Shown: positions 1 to 6,106 of the stretch, piece after piece
How the letters are laid out: every line of letters begins with the position of its first letter
Numbering within the stretch: position 1 is the first letter of the stretch
Assembly (NCBI GenBank): GCA_025355035.1
Contig: JANXLS010000781.1
Location: 1 to 6,282 of the forward strand
Source of the DNA: Planctomycetota bacterium
Lineage (GTDB): Bacteria; Planctomycetota; SZUA-567; H5-PLA8
Length of the DNA stretch: 6,282 nucleotides
Direction: 5' to 3'
Made by a program: the position numbers and the translations under genes
The notes under the pieces: generated by a model
Told to the model about the DNA's origin: nothing
Database searches by the model: none
Seen by the model: only the letters and a program-made list of their open reading frames with translations

Positions 1-603
1 CCGCCAGCGCCGCGATCAGCAGCACGTCGTAGCGGGGCAAGCCCAGCAATCCCGCCCGCGCGCGGCACCAGCCAAAACTCTGGACCGCATCGAATTTGGG
101 ACTCAACGCGCGGCATCAACGCATCGCCGCTCAACCACTTCTATCTGCATCGCCACACGAAGTTCAATACGCTCGACGACCCCAGCGACGACGTGTTCCC
201 GCGCAAAGTCCGCATCACCGTCGTGATCGATTCGCCCATGCCGCGCTGCCTGCACACCCGCCTTCTCGACAACATCGGCGACAGCGATTCGGAAATCGAC
301 GTGGATGACGTGCGCGGATTCGCCGACGGCGACGACGCCGATTCGTACCTGTTCATCGATGACGAATGGATGCACTACACGAAAAAAGACGATGGCATTT
401 TTCACGTCGACAAACGCGGCGCGCGCGGCACCTCCGCGCGCGAACACAAACGCGACGCTGTCGTGCGCGCCGGAAAAATGTTTCAGCGCGTGGTCTACAT
501 TCCGAACTGGCGCGAGGATTTCGTCTCCGACGATGCCTATCAGGCGCGCAAGGACGCCCAAACCGTCTCAACCGTGCACAGTATTTTGGACAAGGGAAAG
601 TAA
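1..603 (+). CDS. Minor pilin/pseudopilin-like protein, C-terminal part (5' truncated)
   Basis: The frame beginning at base 1 is open from the window edge to a TAA at 601-603, giving 200 residues of a protein whose start lies outside. The first ~30 residues are rich in Pro, Ala, Arg and Ser and look like a linker. After them comes a folded-looking region: a WDSTRG segment, an LNHFYLHR segment, then DDVFPRKVRITVVID (about residues 63-77). Near residues 118-150 is a module with DDEWMHY, then KRGARGT and a His (about 138-149). From memory, comparable modules occur at the ends of prepilin-like and other surface proteins in environmental bacteria. The next gene, 6 bases downstream, is a clear prepilin, which supports membership of a type IV pilus/type II secretion-like cluster (PilW/GspJ-type role). 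The expected N-terminal prepilin signal cannot be seen here, so the assignment is inference from the neighbour and the C-terminal motif. A later GTG at 193 is not a credible start, because coding character extends upstream of it. Confidence 0.65.
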   Translation, partial: PPAPRSAARRSGASPAIPPARGTSQNSGPHRIWDSTRGINASPLNHFYLHRHTKFNTLDDPSDDVFPRKVRITVVIDSPMPRCLHTRLLDNIGDSDSEIDVDDVRGFADGDDADSYLFIDDEWMHYTKKDDGIFHVDKRGARGTSAREHKRDAVVRAGKMFQRVVYIPNWREDFVSDDAYQARKDAQTVSTVHSILDKGK

Positions 604-609
604 GCGACG

Positions 610-1035
610 ATGACAGTGTTGAAGACGAGACCCGCGCGCGGCATGACGCTTATCGAGTTGCTGATCTCGTTTGGAATTCTCATGGCCGGAATGGTCTGCA
701 TCTTCGCACTGCTGCTGGCCGGGACAAGCAGCCACCGCCGTGCGATGAAGGAGACCGAAGCGACGATGATCGCCGCATCCGCGATGGCCGATCTGCGCGG
801 CGATTTCGCAGCCGGCACCATTCCGCACAGCGAAGGAATTACCTACGTCGAAGTCAAAGACAAACCCGGCTTCAAAATTAACCGTCTCATTTTTCCCATC
901 GATCCGGTCAAAACCGAGCGCTTCGAATACTACGTCCGCATCCGTGTTCGCTGGCAGGAAAAAGGCGACAACCAATTCATCGAATTCACTTCGATCATGT
1001 GCAACGGACGAATCAAAAAACCCGGCTCCGAATAA
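610..1035 (+). CDS. Prepilin-type N-terminal cleavage/methylation protein (PilV/GspI-like)
   Basis: This 141-residue protein starts with a short basic leader (residues 1-11, ending in ARG) followed by MTLIELLISFGILMAG. That is the class III (type IV prepilin) signal: cleavage by prepilin peptidase (PilD/GspO type) is expected between G11 and M12, and Glu16 is the conserved +5 Glu of the mature protein. The hydrophobic helix spans about residues 12-37 and would anchor the protein in the inner membrane or pack in the filament core. The mature part (~130 residues) has a short globular domain with beta-rich segments (ITYVEVKD, FEYYVRIRVRW). Size and layout fit minor pilins PilV or pseudopilins GspI, but nothing seen separates type IV pilus from type II secretion. 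The ATG at 610 follows the upstream stop by 6 bases, and an AGGGAAAG ribosome site lies at 593-600 inside the preceding gene's end, so the two are very likely co-transcribed. It is the last gene of its cluster; the next gene is convergent. Confidence 0.85.
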   Translation: MTVLKTRPARGMTLIELLISFGILMAGMVCIFALLLAGTSSHRRAMKETEATMIAASAMADLRGDFAAGTIPHSEGITYVEVKDKPGFKINRLIFPIDPVKTERFEYYVRIRVRWQEKGDNQFIEFTSIMCNGRIKKPGSE

Positions 1036-1079
1036 CTGCCCAGGAAATGCGAGCAAAAGGAGCCGTGCGGATTGCGACT

Positions 1080-2183
1080 CTACTTCCGCTTCTTCTGATT
1101 CTTCGCATCACGATACATCTGCACCAACTCCGACAGCTTTGATTTGTCCTCTGGAAAATAGCCCTGGTACCGCGCGTAATCGTCTTTCATTTCCTGCTGG
1201 TACTTCGCAACATTTTCAGCCAGATTCGCATTGATCGCGACCGTCAATCGTTCGTCGCAGAACCCAACCTCAGCCAGCATCGTTTTTTGCAGATTCTGCC
1301 GGATCGTCCGGTCGCGCGTATTGCCGCGTTCCGCGTTCCGCTTGAGCACCTCGACCCACCATTCCTCCGCGCCCCAATCGTCCCACTTGCGTTGCTCAGC
1401 CGGCACGGCCTTGGATCGATAATGCCCCAGACTCACGAGGCAATTGCCGTAAATGCGCTCGATGATCAGCGGCGACGGATCGTTTTTCGTTTCGAGCGAT
1501 TTGTAAAAATAATACGCCGCGTAACGCCAGCTTTCGTCCCGTCGCGCGCGATGCGTCTGCACGTTCTTCCACAACTCCGGATGCGTGAAAACGCGTTCGC
1601 GCTGATACTCCGTCAGATCGTCGATCGCCGGCAGATCGTTGAACATCACCGGCGTGCAATCCTGTCCGGAAACCGAATCGATCATCTTCGTGTCACCGAG
1701 CCGGTCCATGTAGGTGAAACCGAGTTCATTCCACAGCGCGTAATTGCGCCGATTGCGCTCAAGTCCCTTTTCCAGAACCTCAACGCCCGAACGAATCCAG
1801 TACCATTTGTCCTCGCAAGCCTCCGCTTTCGCCGCAAGGTTGTACGCCATGTTATGAGCCTGAAACCCATGGATGTTCGTGAACGTCGGCTGCAGATCCT
1901 GAATCATGTCGCAGATCAGCTTGAGCTCGTAATACCGGCCCGCGTCCTGCTGCGCAATCGCACGCACCCACAACACATCCGCCAGAATCCCGCGAAATCC
2001 GCCCAGCGCCAGAAACCCTGCTTCCAGCGTCTGCTTGCTCCCCGGGTCCGTCCAAACCATGTTCGCTTCAACCCGACGCCGCTCGACGTAGCGCTGCACA
2101 ATCACAGACGCAGTTAACGCCGTGATGGCGATCAGAAGCAACCGCTTGCCGGGAGTGAGCAACGTGCGATTCGGATTAGACAT
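1080..2183 (-). CDS. Membrane-anchored TPR-like protein of unknown function
   Basis: With the ATG at 2183 the product has 367 residues. A Lys/Arg-flanked hydrophobic segment at about residues 15-29 (LLLIAITALTASVIV) predicts one N-terminal membrane helix or uncleaved signal anchor, with the rest in the periplasm or its equivalent. The region at about 61-118 has GGFRGILADVLWVRA, then QDAGRYYELKLI, LQPTFTNIHGFQAHN and MAYNLA. I associate this combination with conserved TPR-like membrane proteins of planctomycetes, verrucomicrobia and some deltaproteobacteria, none with a function I can name. Helical repeats follow (VEVLEKGLERNRRNYALWNELG resembles a TPR unit), and the C-terminus is very basic (KNQKKRK). 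The frame stays open upstream to an ATG at 2279, but that stretch is AT-rich, repeat-like and poor in hydrophobic or domain character. ATGs at 2195 and 2183 are the plausible starts; neither has a strong ribosome site (GGAA lies about 11 bases before 2183). It converges with the prepilin gene across 44 bases. Confidence 0.75.
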   Translation of the reverse strand: MSNPNRTLLTPGKRLLLIAITALTASVIVQRYVERRRVEANMVWTDPGSKQTLEAGFLALGGFRGILADVLWVRAIAQQDAGRYYELKLICDMIQDLQPTFTNIHGFQAHNMAYNLAAKAEACEDKWYWIRSGVEVLEKGLERNRRNYALWNELGFTYMDRLGDTKMIDSVSGQDCTPVMFNDLPAIDDLTEYQRERVFTHPELWKNVQTHRARRDESWRYAAYYFYKSLETKNDPSPLIIERIYGNCLVSLGHYRSKAVPAEQRKWDDWGAEEWWVEVLKRNAERGNTRDRTIRQNLQKTMLAEVGFCDERLTVAINANLAENVAKYQQEMKDDYARYQGYFPEDKSKLSELVQMYRDAKNQKKRK

Positions 2184-2247
2184 AGGGGTCTTCATTCCGA
2201 AAGTTTTAACAGCCATTTTCCATTGAACTGCAATGTCGCGCTCGAAT

Positions 2248-2290
2248 ACAAATGGAATATGACAATCGACAAATACCAAATGACAAATGG
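2248..2290. repeat. Short degenerate GACAAAT-type repeat in intergenic DNA
   Basis: The AT-rich gap between the flippase-like gene and the TPR-like gene contains ACAAATGG at 2248-2255 and again at 2283-2290. Between them are GACAAT (2261-2266), CGACAAAT (2267-2274) and CCAAATGACAAAT (2276-2288), so a unit close to GACAAAT recurs at irregular spacing. Composition differs clearly from the G+C-rich genes on either side. The unit is too short and irregular to name. It may be part of a dispersed intergenic repeat family, or simply low-complexity sequence in the leader region of the TPR-like gene. Confidence 0.4.
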
Positions 2291-2307
2291 CCGTTCACCC
2301 GTCTCAC

Positions 2308-3399
2308 TTAAACAGGTACGTCCGCCCCAGTGGAAAGGTTCGCTCCTTTGTGTTTGTAAAACATCAGCACAGGAACGCCCGTCAGCCTGAAAAGAATCCC
2401 ACAGATTTGAAACGCGAGCACCAACGCGCCGCCGCCATTCAAATTCAGCACGGTATTAAAAAGCCATTCGAACGCAAGATTTCCGCCACCCAATCCGCCG
2501 GCCGGCCCAAACGTCGTCATGAACAGTCCCAGTGGCAGAACGGCCAGGCACGGAATGAGTTCCAAAGGAGCGGGGAGGTTTGTCACGGTAGAGGTGAAGA
2601 CTGCGCCGTGCGCAAGAATCAGAATGGCCGCGCAACTGCACGCATGATTCACGATCGACAGCCCCAGCATTTCGAACAAAATCATCTTGTGATGCCGCAA
2701 CCCCGCGAAGCCCGTGTAAATGCGTTCGATCTTTTCATGGAACGGAATCACGTGCATCAAGCGTTTGCGCAACGCACTTTGCTCCAGCTTCTCCGAGACG
2801 AGCACAAAAAATCCCAGCAACCCGCCGACACACACGAGCACGATCAGTTTCGTCAGTCCCAACAATTTCGGCGACGCGCTAATCATCGGCCACGCAAACA
2901 CACACACGATCAACGCAAACGTGAACAGAGCGAAAAGACCGATGATGCGATCCAGCACAACACTGAAGAGAATGATTCCCAAATTCGATTTGCCGGTTGG
3001 TGAATGCGTTGCTTTGCTAAGATAAACCGCTTTCACCAAATCGCCGCCATTCGAAACCGGCGAGATCAAATCGAAGAGCATCCCAATCATCGAGAGCGAC
3101 AAAATATCGCCATACCGAGCCGTGATGTTCAACGCTCGAAGCAGCAATTTGTAACGCAGCGAACAGACCAATAACGCCGGAATCGCCATGCTCATCGCCA
3201 TCAGCGCCAAATCCCAACGCTGCAATTGCTGGCGCAGATCCGCGACTTTCAATTTGCCGGAACGGAAGAGGTAATAGAAGATTCCAACCAAAAAAACGAT
3301 CTTAAAGACCCAACCGAGAACCGTGCGCAACATGGAGGGCGGAGGAGGCGGTGTTTGAGAAACAAGCTCGTCGAGATTTTCAGAATCGGTATCAGCCAC
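2308..3399 (-). CDS. Flippase-like integral membrane protein (UPF0104 / LPG synthase TM-region family)
   Basis: The 363-residue product has a polar N-terminus with a five-Pro stretch (17-21), then many hydrophobic helices: about 27-45, 64-82, 99-113, 141-170, 180-200 and several to ~350. Family-typical features are RYKLLLRAL (82-90), the IGMLFDLISPVSNGGDLVKA segment (105-124), VVLDRIIGLFAL (147-158) and a C-terminal GPAGGLGGGNLAFEW segment. This family (YbhN/AglD/MprF N-domain, UPF0104) comprises polytopic membrane proteins linked to lipid or polyprenyl-lipid translocation. The soluble aminoacyl-transfer domain of full MprF is absent, so lysyl-PG synthesis itself is not predicted. The substrate is unknown. 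The start is a GTG at 3399: a TAA lies seven codons upstream (3418-3420) with no ATG, GTG or TTG between. AGGA lies about 11 bases before the GTG. A later ATG at residue 23 has no ribosome site. The enoyl-CoA hydratase ends 114 bases upstream on the same strand, so co-transcription is possible but not shown. Confidence 0.88.
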   Translation of the reverse strand: MADTDSENLDELVSQTPPPPPSMLRTVLGWVFKIVFLVGIFYYLFRSGKLKVADLRQQLQRWDLALMAMSMAIPALLVCSLRYKLLLRALNITARYGDILSLSMIGMLFDLISPVSNGGDLVKAVYLSKATHSPTGKSNLGIILFSVVLDRIIGLFALFTFALIVCVFAWPMISASPKLLGLTKLIVLVCVGGLLGFFVLVSEKLEQSALRKRLMHVIPFHEKIERIYTGFAGLRHHKMILFEMLGLSIVNHACSCAAILILAHGAVFTSTVTNLPAPLELIPCLAVLPLGLFMTTFGPAGGLGGGNLAFEWLFNTVLNLNGGGALVLAFQICGILFRLTGVPVLMFYKHKGANLSTGADVPV

Positions 3400-3513
3400 G
3401 AAGTGCGGAGTCCTGTGTTAACGAACGCGGGAATAAAATTGTGAGCACGTAGTTGTATCGGCAACGGACTGTATTGCCAGTGGAGCGAAAAGGGGGGCGG
3501 CTCGCACTTTCAT

Positions 3514-4278
3514 TCAAAACGTCGGCGCCCGTTTTTCAATAAACGCCCCAATGCCTTCCTTCGCTTCCCCAGTTCCAAACGTGCTCCCAAACGCATAGCG
3601 TTCCGCTTTCAATCCCGCCACTTGATCGACCGACATGGCCGTGCGCGTCAGTTTCTTTGCAAGTCTCAACGCTTCCGGACCGCGCGAGAGAATCGTTCGC
3701 GCCAACGCTTCGGCACGAGTAATCAGATCGTCGGCGCTGCCGGTATCGGTGATTAATCCGTAGCGCAACGCCTCGTCCGTATTCAGGGGTTGGCCGCTCA
3801 GAATCATCCGCAATGCAACGCCCGTCCCAACCACGCGCGGCAGTCGTTGCGTTCCGCCAAATCCGGGAATTAATCCCAAATTCACTTCCGGCTGCCCCAA
3901 GCTCATCCCCGTCGATCCGACGCGAATGTCGCAGGCCAGCGCCAACTCGCAACCGCCGCCCAAACACGCGCCGTGAATCGCCGCAATGCTGATCACTCCC
4001 GAACGTTCAATGCCATCAAATGCATCCTGTCCCAACGCCGCAAATTCGCGCGCTCTCTCAGCGTCAAACGCACGCATCTCTTTGATGTCCGCGCCCGCCA
4101 AAAACGCCTTGCCCTCGCCGCGCAAAATGCAGACGCGAGCTTCCGATTCCTCGACACTCTTCCAAGTCGATTTCAACGCACTCAACAGCGCCGACGAAAG
4201 AACGTTCACCCCTTTATCACTCGTGAAAACGAGGTGAGCCAATAAACCGCTGTGTTCAACACGAATCGACGTAGGCAT
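3514..4278 (-). CDS. Enoyl-CoA hydratase/isomerase (crotonase superfamily)
   Basis: At 254 residues the protein has the usual crotonase length and all main motifs. FLAGADIKEM (59-68) supplies part of the oxyanion hole and CoA pocket. GACLGGGCELALACDIR (103-119) supplies the second oxyanion-hole glycine and Glu111. LGQPEVNLGLIPGFGGTQRL (127-146) supplies Glu131. Glu111 and Glu131 are 20 residues apart, as are the two catalytic glutamates (Glu144 and Glu164) of rat mitochondrial enoyl-CoA hydratase, so a true hydratase that adds water to 2-enoyl-CoA is favoured over an isomerase-only enzyme. The C-terminus ends in EGIGAFIEKRAPTF, typical of the family. It probably works in the cytoplasm in fatty acid or branched-chain/aromatic acyl-CoA breakdown; the exact substrate cannot be read. 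The ATG at 4278 is preceded by GGAG at 4290-4287, 8 bases away. Upstream lies a palindromic repeat that separates it from the protease gene. No thiolase or acyl-CoA dehydrogenase is in view. Confidence 0.93.
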   Translation of the reverse strand: MPTSIRVEHSGLLAHLVFTSDKGVNVLSSALLSALKSTWKSVEESEARVCILRGEGKAFLAGADIKEMRAFDAERAREFAALGQDAFDGIERSGVISIAAIHGACLGGGCELALACDIRVGSTGMSLGQPEVNLGLIPGFGGTQRLPRVVGTGVALRMILSGQPLNTDEALRYGLITDTGSADDLITRAEALARTILSRGPEALRLAKKLTRTAMSVDQVAGLKAERYAFGSTFGTGEAKEGIGAFIEKRAPTF

Positions 4279-4298
4279 GGGGGTAACTCCAGGGTGAA

Positions 4299-4378
4299 AG
4301 TGCTGAGTGCTGAGTGCCGAGGAACAGCACGGCGCTTCGCGCGGTTTTTACTCGGTACTCGGCACTCAGCACTCGCCG
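4299..4378. repeat. Palindromic intergenic element made of heptamer repeats
   Basis: The left arm has three tandem heptamers, AGTGCTG (4299-4305), AGTGCTG (4306-4312) and AGTGCCG (4313-4319). The right arm has four, CTCGGTA (4351-4357), CTCGGCA (4358-4364), CTCAGCA (4365-4371) and CTCGCCG (4372-4378). The stretch 4305-4321 is the exact reverse complement of 4358-4374: 17 bp with a 36-base spacer. RNA from either strand could form a strong stem. The spacer holds a small GCGC-TTC-GCGC hairpin followed by five T (4332-4349), but this faces the + strand, against the genes here. The element fits the gap between the corrected protease stop (4379) and the ribosome site of the hydratase gene. It could act as a transcript boundary or mRNA-stabilising stem, or be a REP-like dispersed element; the sequence alone does not decide. 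Confidence 0.85.
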
Positions 4379-5142
4379 TTACTTCTTCCACCAATCGGAG
4401 TCCTGTTCCCACGGTTGGCGTGGTTCTTCGGCTTCGTATCGTCCGTATTCGCGCATAGCGACGGCCTGCATGCGCAGTTGGTAATTTTGAAACGCGAGCG
4501 CTCCGAAAAAATCGCGGGAAACAATCCGAGGATATGATAGGTCAAGTGTGCGGCAAGCATCAAGCCTGCTACCAATATCGCTGTCACCATGGATACCGAG
4601 TAACTGAAGGCGTCGTCCTTGAGCGGAAATTTCCAGCGTACCACTTCGCGAAAAATCTGACCGCCGTCCAGCGGGAACACCGGCAAAACATTAACGACCC
4701 CCCAAATAATATTGATCCACATCGCATCCCAGAGAATCGTGCGCAGCATCTCGCTATCCGGAAGCAACCCTGCTCCGAGCGCGAACCAGCTGCCGATTGC
4801 AACCGATCCGAGAATGAAACCCGCCAGCGGCCCCCAAACCACCATCCAAATCAATTGGCCGTGCTTCAGCGCGTTCCCGGGTGAGTAATAACCGCCCATC
4901 ATGTGAAGCACGATCGACGGGCTGCGATCTCGAAAATATTTTCCACTGAGCGCGTGTCCCATTTCGTGAACCAGGATGGAAACGAACAACGTCGCGATGC
5001 TCGCGAGCATCAGTGGCATGGGACCCGCATTTTGAGCGAACATCAATCCGCCCAGCCAGAAAGAAGGGTGAACGCGCGTGTCAACGCCGAAGAGGCGAAA
5101 CTTAAGATCGAACGCAGTTGGACCGAACGTGTTTCCAAACAT
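4379..5142 (-). CDS. M50/site-2-protease-type membrane metalloprotease, with a -1 frame disruption
   Basis: The N-terminal 212 residues show a site-2-protease fold: several membrane helices, HEMGH at 59-63 (two zinc-binding His and catalytic Glu), GPLAGF at 104-109, and NVLPVFPLDGGQI at 151-163, whose Asp159 is the third zinc ligand. Such proteases cut substrates within the membrane; the target is unknown. At a run of six T on the coding strand (4511-4506) the frame breaks. Reading straight on gives a tail of about 46 residues rich in Arg, Asn and Cys that runs into the downstream palindrome and stops at 4366-4368. Shifting by -1 at the run (or adding one T) instead gives FFGALAFQNYQLRMQA, extending the last helix, then an acidic tail with REYGRY and PWEQDSDWWKK, stopping at a TAA at 4379-4381; this product has 254 residues. 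A sequencing or assembly error in the homopolymer, a real mutation, or slippage could each explain it. The ATG at 5142 is the first start after an in-frame TAG at 5154-5152 and has no ribosome site. Confidence 0.85.
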
Positions 5143-5148
5143 AGCGGC

Positions 5149-5177
5149 ATTCTATGGTCAAGGGTCATCCATCGCAA
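5149..5177 (-). promoter_or_regulatory. Possible promoter for a leaderless M50 protease mRNA
   Basis: On the minus strand, TTGCGA (5177-5172) and TAGAAT (5154-5149) are separated by 17 bases. TAGAAT matches the sigma70 -10 consensus at 5 of 6 positions and TTGCGA the -35 consensus at 4 of 6. Only six bases separate the -10 from the ATG, so RNA would start at or beside the A of the start codon. That agrees with the absence of any Shine-Dalgarno match before this gene. It rests on consensus matching alone. Confidence 0.4.
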
Positions 5178-5228
5178 GCGGCCTGTTTTTTGCCGATAGA
5201 AAAATTGACGGTTGCGGGAACGAACCGC

Positions 5229-6017
5229 ATGATTCAAAATTCATGCATGAATTCCGCACCTGAAAACATCGCTCGCCCTATCGCACTCGTGACCGGCGCA
5301 TCGGGCGGTATCGGTCGCGCCTGTGCCATCGCGCTCGCGTCCGCTAAAGAATCGCTCGACGTCGTCGTTCATTTTAACTCATCGCCCGGCCCGGCACAGG
5401 ATCTCGCTGTGGAAATCACCACCCGCTTCGGCGTTCGAGCCTGCGCCATGCAATCGGATCTCGGCAAGCCCGGTGCGGCCGAAAAACTGATCGACGACAT
5501 CACAACCTCCTTCGGTCCGCCGACGATGCTCGTACACGCCGCTGGACATATCGTCGAAAAACCGATCGCCTTCACCAAGCCCGAAGAATGGGACGCCCTC
5601 TTCGAAGTCCACGTTTACTCTGCGCTCGCGTTGACGAAAGCGATGGCGCGCTATCTGCGAAAAACCGAGCGCGGACGCATCGTCTACATCGGGAGCCTCG
5701 CCGGGCGCATCGGCCTCGGCAACGGAGCCGCGTATGCAGCTGCAAAAGGCTCCCTTGATGGTCTGTGCAAATCGTTCGCGCTCGAAGCCGCTCGCTGGAA
5801 GACAACGGTTAACGTCATTGCTCCGGGATTCGTCGAAACGCACATGACTCAAAATCAAGGCCCCGAACGCAAAGCCGCCGTGATGCACAGCGTCCCGCTC
5901 GGCCGTTACGGAACCAGCGACGAGATCGCGTCGCTGGCCGCGTACCTGTGTTCAACTGGCGCGGCTTACGTGACAGGCCAGACGATCGTCATGGATGGCG
6001 GAACGATGCTGGGTTAG
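5229..6017 (+). CDS. Short-chain dehydrogenase/reductase, FabG-like (3-oxoacyl-ACP reductase family)
   Basis: Starting at the ATG at 5229 the protein has 262 residues, normal for a classical SDR. TGASGGIG (22-29) is the dinucleotide-binding glycine motif. HAAG (103-106) stands where NNAG is usual. The catalytic Ser156, Tyr169 and Lys173 have the standard 13- and 4-residue spacing (IGSLAG, then YAAAK). APGFVETHMT and the end (AAYVTGQTIVMDGGTMLG) are typical of FabG-type enzymes. The likely reaction is NAD(P)H-dependent reduction of a 3-oxoacyl-ACP or -CoA, or the reverse alcohol oxidation; the substrate is not readable. The position of the tetrad Asn (about 128, in FEVHVYSAL) is His. The frame is open back to an ATG at 5154, but that start overlaps the divergent protease promoter region, and the added residues do not resemble an SDR N-terminus. 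The ATG at 5229 has GGGAA 8 bases upstream; an ATG at 5247 has no ribosome site. It is divergent from the M50 protease, with 86 bases between starts. Confidence 0.92.
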   Translation: MIQNSCMNSAPENIARPIALVTGASGGIGRACAIALASAKESLDVVVHFNSSPGPAQDLAVEITTRFGVRACAMQSDLGKPGAAEKLIDDITTSFGPPTMLVHAAGHIVEKPIAFTKPEEWDALFEVHVYSALALTKAMARYLRKTERGRIVYIGSLAGRIGLGNGAAYAAAKGSLDGLCKSFALEAARWKTTVNVIAPGFVETHMTQNQGPERKAAVMHSVPLGRYGTSDEIASLAAYLCSTGAAYVTGQTIVMDGGTMLG

Positions 6018-6040
6018 TGGACTTCTCGTACACACTCTTG

Positions 6041-6065
6041 GCGAAATCGCGCGCACTGATTTCGC
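6041..6065 (+). terminator. Inverted repeat after the SDR gene, possible terminator
   Basis: GCGAAATC (6041-6048) and GATTTCGC (6058-6065) form a perfect 8-bp stem with a 9-base loop, 24 bases past the SDR stop and before the aspartate kinase promoter. Position fits transcript termination. There is no T-run after the stem, so it is not a classical intrinsic terminator; a Rho-dependent or mRNA-end-protecting role is equally possible. Confidence 0.35.
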
Positions 6066-6078
6066 GCCTTCGTCACGC

Positions 6079-6106
6079 TTGACTCTTCACCTTCGCTACT
6101 TACAAT
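6079..6106 (+). promoter_or_regulatory. Sigma70-type promoter for the aspartate kinase gene
   Basis: TTGACT (6079-6084) and TACAAT (6101-6106) each match the housekeeping consensus at 5 of 6 positions and are separated by 16 bases. Transcription would start near 6113, leaving a leader of roughly 68 bases before the ATG at 6181. AAGGG lies about 10 bases before that ATG. The leader is too short for a known lysine riboswitch, and I see no attenuator-like leader peptide. The pair also lies just beyond the hairpin that may end the SDR transcript, so aspartate kinase is likely transcribed independently. Confidence 0.6.

Noticed and set aside
568..1056. A 162-codon minus-strand frame opposite the prepilin gene.
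   Set aside because: The + strand has an unmistakable prepilin signal, a ribosome site and operon spacing. The antisense frame has no supporting start context.
1036..1079. Possible bidirectional terminator between the convergent prepilin and TPR-like genes.
   Set aside because: No convincing stem or T-run in these 44 bases.
1287..2117. A 276-codon open frame on the + strand opposite the TPR-like gene.
   Set aside because: Arg-rich, low-complexity translation without motifs. The minus-strand frame has a membrane helix and a conserved-looking block, so this is a shadow.
2287..3003. A 238-codon open frame on the + strand opposite the flippase-like gene.
   Set aside because: Its protein is Arg/Gln/His-rich with no hydrophobic core or recognisable motif, while the opposite strand encodes a clear polytopic membrane family. 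It is an antisense shadow.
3400..3513. Search for a promoter or terminator between the hydratase and flippase-like genes.
   Set aside because: Only a 5-bp GGCAA/TTGCC inverted repeat and weak, off-spaced promoter-like hexamers are visible, below what I would call.
4332..4349. GCGC-TTC-GCGC hairpin followed by five T, resembling a + strand intrinsic terminator.
   Set aside because: The stem is only 4 bp and no + strand gene ends here. It lies inside the spacer of the heptamer palindrome and faces the wrong way for the flanking genes.
5205..5233. TTGACG with CATGAT 17 bases downstream as a promoter for the SDR gene.
   Set aside because: The -10 match is only 4 of 6 and would overlap the ATG at 5229, which has a usable ribosome site upstream. 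It would require the less likely start at 5247.
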